Assembly (NCBI GenBank): GCA_026724425.1
Contig: JAIUCV010000659.1
Span: 310,001 to 374,000, forward strand
Reading direction: 5' to 3'
Length of the DNA: 64,000 nt
Source: Erythrophleum ivorense
Taxonomy: Eukaryota; Streptophyta; Magnoliopsida; Fabales; Fabaceae
Shown here: piece by piece, positions 61,774-64,000 of the stretch
How the letters are laid out: every line of letters starts with the position of its first letter
Position numbering within the stretch: the stretch's first letter is position 1
Program-made: the position numbers and the translations under genes
Notes under the pieces: model-generated
Told to the model about the DNA's origin: nothing
Database searches by the model: none
What the model saw: only the letters and a program-made list of their open reading frames with translations

Positions 61774-62737
61774 ACATTGAATGAAATTTTCATACGGAAA
61801 GAAATGCAATTTTTAATCCTCCTTTTTCTTGCCCTTTCATGGAATCTATAAATGTTAAGCATGGGAATGTTGTGAAATGAGCTAGAAAAATATGGTGTTA
61901 CACTAGCTATAAGTTACTTCTTTATGTCTTCTTATAGAACCCACACCTCCATCTCATAAACCAAGGTTTTTACATTCATTCCAACTCTTCCTTTGATGTT
62001 CATCTATCATATTTAGCCTCTTCCTAGCCTTAGAACAAATTTAAACACCCCCGAGGTGCATGGTTCTATTTTGGCTAAGACACACACAACTAATAGCACC
62101 CATGGAGTTTGCTTTATTTTCTTTAGGGAGTTGTCACATGTAAGGTTTCCTAAGTGTCTTGAGAACTCATATATACTTTTAGATAACTTAAATTATCATT
62201 AGGAAGCTTCATATTGGCCAAAGTACACCAAAATCCCTAACTTTGCTAACTTACACTCTAATGCTTCTTATTAAATTTTAATGGCATCTTCTTAATCCTC
62301 ACACTCCATAACCTTTCTTCCTACCTTAGTTTGGATAGAATTCCTTCCCTCTTGATTAGGCCCATGGCTAGCTGAACATGTACATGCAAAAGGAGGTAAG
62401 GAGAAGCAACAAAAGTAATGAGTTCTTACCTTGTTTCAAGCCTTTTTCAAGAGCACTTTCTATTACTTCAAGCTTCTCCTTCAAATTTTAGTTTCTCTCC
62501 TCTAGAGCAGCCACAAACCAACCCCATATGAATCATGAAAATTATGAGGAAGAGAAGGAGGAGAGGGACAATATTTGTAAGCAAAGAACCATGAAAATCC
62601 AATAATTTCCTTACCTTTTTGGCTATTCTTTCCTCCCTTCTTGGCTCCTCTCTTGTGTGTCCTTTATAGCTGGTCTCACTTCTATTTTTAGGCAGAACAT
62701 AAGTTGGCTATATGGAAAGGAGAAGGAGGGCGTGATA

Positions 62738-63370
62738 TGCAACGAGCGTAATCTCCGTAAAACAACGAAATGAGCTATATAAAAGCAAGTTCTCTTAAAT
62801 GAGCTAGATAATGTCTTGAAATTTTGGATAGAGTCCTAGGCTCCTAAAAATGATAATTCTAGGCTCATAAGGAAAGAAAAATAGAGCTAGGATGGTGAAA
62901 CAATTTGTGACGAAAACTGACGAAACATAGTGGCATTTCCGTAAATAAGTGAAACTTTTGGAAAAACACATAGGAGGAATTTTTAAATGGGGAATTTGAG
63001 TTGTCCAGGGTTCTTAGAGGCCCCAAAAACTATAGGAAGCCCTGAGACTGGTAAAGCCCCTCCGGTATACATTTTCTAATAATGGTGAGCCCAAATTTTG
63101 ATGGATTTATTTAATAAGGTTTTAGCTCTAATTTGAGTGATTCCAAAGGCATTTTATTAAATTAGGAATCTAAATTTTATAATGGAAAAGATGGTTCCCA
63201 AAAAGGAGCTAAAATGAAGCTGAAATGAAATTGCCATTACGGAAGGGCGAAATTAGAATTTTTGAGAAAATGTGTTTCTTGAAGCTTCCACATATTTCTC
63301 CCTCCTTCTTTCCCTCATATAGCACATTTTTCCTTTGCCTAAAATATAGAATATCACTTGCTCTCTTAGG
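62738..63370 (+). mobile_element. E15: 5' part of a TGTAACA-family LTR
   Basis: It starts TGCAACGAGCGTAATC and aligns with the first ~630 bp of E3 and E8 (GGCCCCAAAAACTATAGGAAG, then CCCCTCCGGTATACA). It is cut by E16; the rest lies beyond the window. Confidence 0.8.
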
Positions 63371-64000
63371 TGCAACACCATATATTTCTAGCATGTTTCC
63401 TATCATTTCTAAGTTTTCCATGATGAATTACAAAAAAGGGAATGGAAGATGGCATTAAAATAATGCCTTATTTCGCGTTGTGTAGCGTATGAAAATTCCA
63501 TTCGGTATCACGCGAACCATATAAGTTCATACATCACATTCTCATATTTAATTACATACATACAACTCATTTGCAACACCAAAGTTGGCCCACAACTCGT
63601 GGAATTCAAAGGGGAGCATCAAACTCACTATTATTTTCAGCCAAATTCTCAGTTTTTCTGTCACAACTTCGGAAATTCATAACTAAAACATAACACAGGA
63701 AGTGTTTGACATGCAAAAAGGGACAAAGGTTTGGACAGCTACTGGTACTGATGCAAGTGTTTGCTATAAACTTCGAAAATGTCCAATTAATTCCACAAAA
63801 ATCCAATCCATGCAAATGATACCAATTTGGAAAGCTATGAATGTTAAATTTATGGTAAAAATAGACTTAGACTAGAGCAAGCACATTTAGCCACTGAAAT
63901 TCAATGGAACAGTGACTCAGGTCATGCTGCACTACTATTGGTGTTCTAGAAATTCAAAAATTCATATCTCTTAGCTCAGACCTCCAAATGAGGTGCTTCT
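63371..64000 (-). mobile_element. E16: 3' part of a TGTAACA-family LTR, runs off the window
   Basis: It begins on the plus strand TGCAACACCATATATTTCTAGC, the reverse complement of a family 3' end closest to E3 and E8, and continues through the CG-rich 3' segment (63475-63520) and the ~190-bp modules to the window edge. Right end and duplication not visible. Confidence 0.85.

Larger units (their letters stand above)
58255..61903 (+). mobile_element. E14: solo LTR of TGTAACA family
   Basis: The 3649-bp copy starts TGTAACATCTGGTCCC and ends GGTGTTACA. Perfect CTAGC duplications lie at 58250-58254 and 61904-61908; the restored E12 phrase matches E5 near 16500. TATA-like TATAAAAA 58831-58838, exon-like block 59893-59982, array 60155-60345, G-box 61768-61773. 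A deletion near 61438 removed most of one ~190-bp module. Confidence 0.93.
52532..62737 (-). mobile_element. E12: solo-LTR-like copy of TGTAACA family, split by E13 and E14, cut by E15
   Basis: Pieces 52532-54199, 57910-58254 and 61904-62737 align in order to E5. The 3' end is at 52532 (plus strand TGTAATACCTTAGC). The 5' ~0.6-0.9 kb is not seen because E15 begins at 62738 and the window ends soon after. A duplication cannot be checked (left flank CCTTG). The exon-like block at 57935-58027 has its donor GT changed to AT. Confidence 0.85.

Overview
The window looks like repeat-rich, gene-poor nuclear DNA of a flowering plant, probably a eudicot. It is strongly AT-rich. It carries plant Ty1/copia and Ty3/gypsy (Athila-like) gag fossils, primer-binding sites of the plant initiator-tRNA-Met type (TGGTATCAGAGC), and TRIM-type LTRs with the familiar GTCCCACATCGG start. 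I found no host protein gene, tRNA, rRNA or intact transposon gene. The longest open frame (158 codons, 3639-4115) lies inside an LTR.

Nearly all of the 64 kb is retroelements nested in retroelements. The dominant component is one LTR family, called the TGTAACA family here. Its units are about 3.5-3.8 kb (one deleted copy is 3.0 kb), begin TGTAACATCTGG or close variants, and end GGTGTTACA. They sit as solo LTRs, most with readable 5-bp target-site duplications (TSDs). Fourteen full or partial copies are visible: E1 (1-327 + 10732-11308, -), E2 (329-10731, -), E3 (2152-8917, +), E4 (3037-6004, +), E5 (14224-17925, -), E6 (23479-43375, -), E8 (24637-28429, +), E9 (29311-35923, -), E11 (47034-50527, +), E12 (52532-62737, -), E13 (54200-57909, +), E14 (58255-61903, +), E15 (62738-63370, +) and E16 (63371-64000, -). 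E10 (32958-35887) is a solo LTR of another family with TGTCACA/TGTGACA ends.

Layout: 1-11308 is a four-deep stack, E4 in E3 in E2 in E1. From 11309 to 14223 lies an Athila-like gypsy remnant (gag and PBS, minus strand), then solo LTR E5. A decayed copia element (LTR, PBS, gag) runs from about 17931 to 20990. A second Athila-like remnant runs from about 21060 to 51215 and is split by E6 and E11. E6 in turn holds E7, a 16.3-kb composite (24598-40854). E7 has TRIM-type LTR starts in inverted orientation at both ends and one shared TSD (TCAAA). It contains E8, a tandem and palindromic TRIM array, LTR E9 (itself split by E10), and a 4.6-kb non-coding gypsy-type internal region. From 51216 on, an unidentified LTR-like fragment is followed by E12, which holds E13, E14 and E15; E16 cuts E15.

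Shared architecture inside the TGTAACA LTRs is the most interesting content. There is a TATA-like box about 540-590 bp from the 5' end, followed by a splice-donor-like site. Further in is an exon-like block of 86-93 nt bounded by AG and GT that keeps its borders in eleven copies. Then come an array of degenerate ~31-bp repeats, a 19-21-bp palindrome, a 3' half built from ~190-bp modules, and a G-box near the 3' end. This suggests a spliced, perhaps non-coding, LTR transcript whose layout has outlived the loss of all autonomous coding capacity here. All alignments were done by eye; boundaries backed by TSDs are good to the base, others are approximate.
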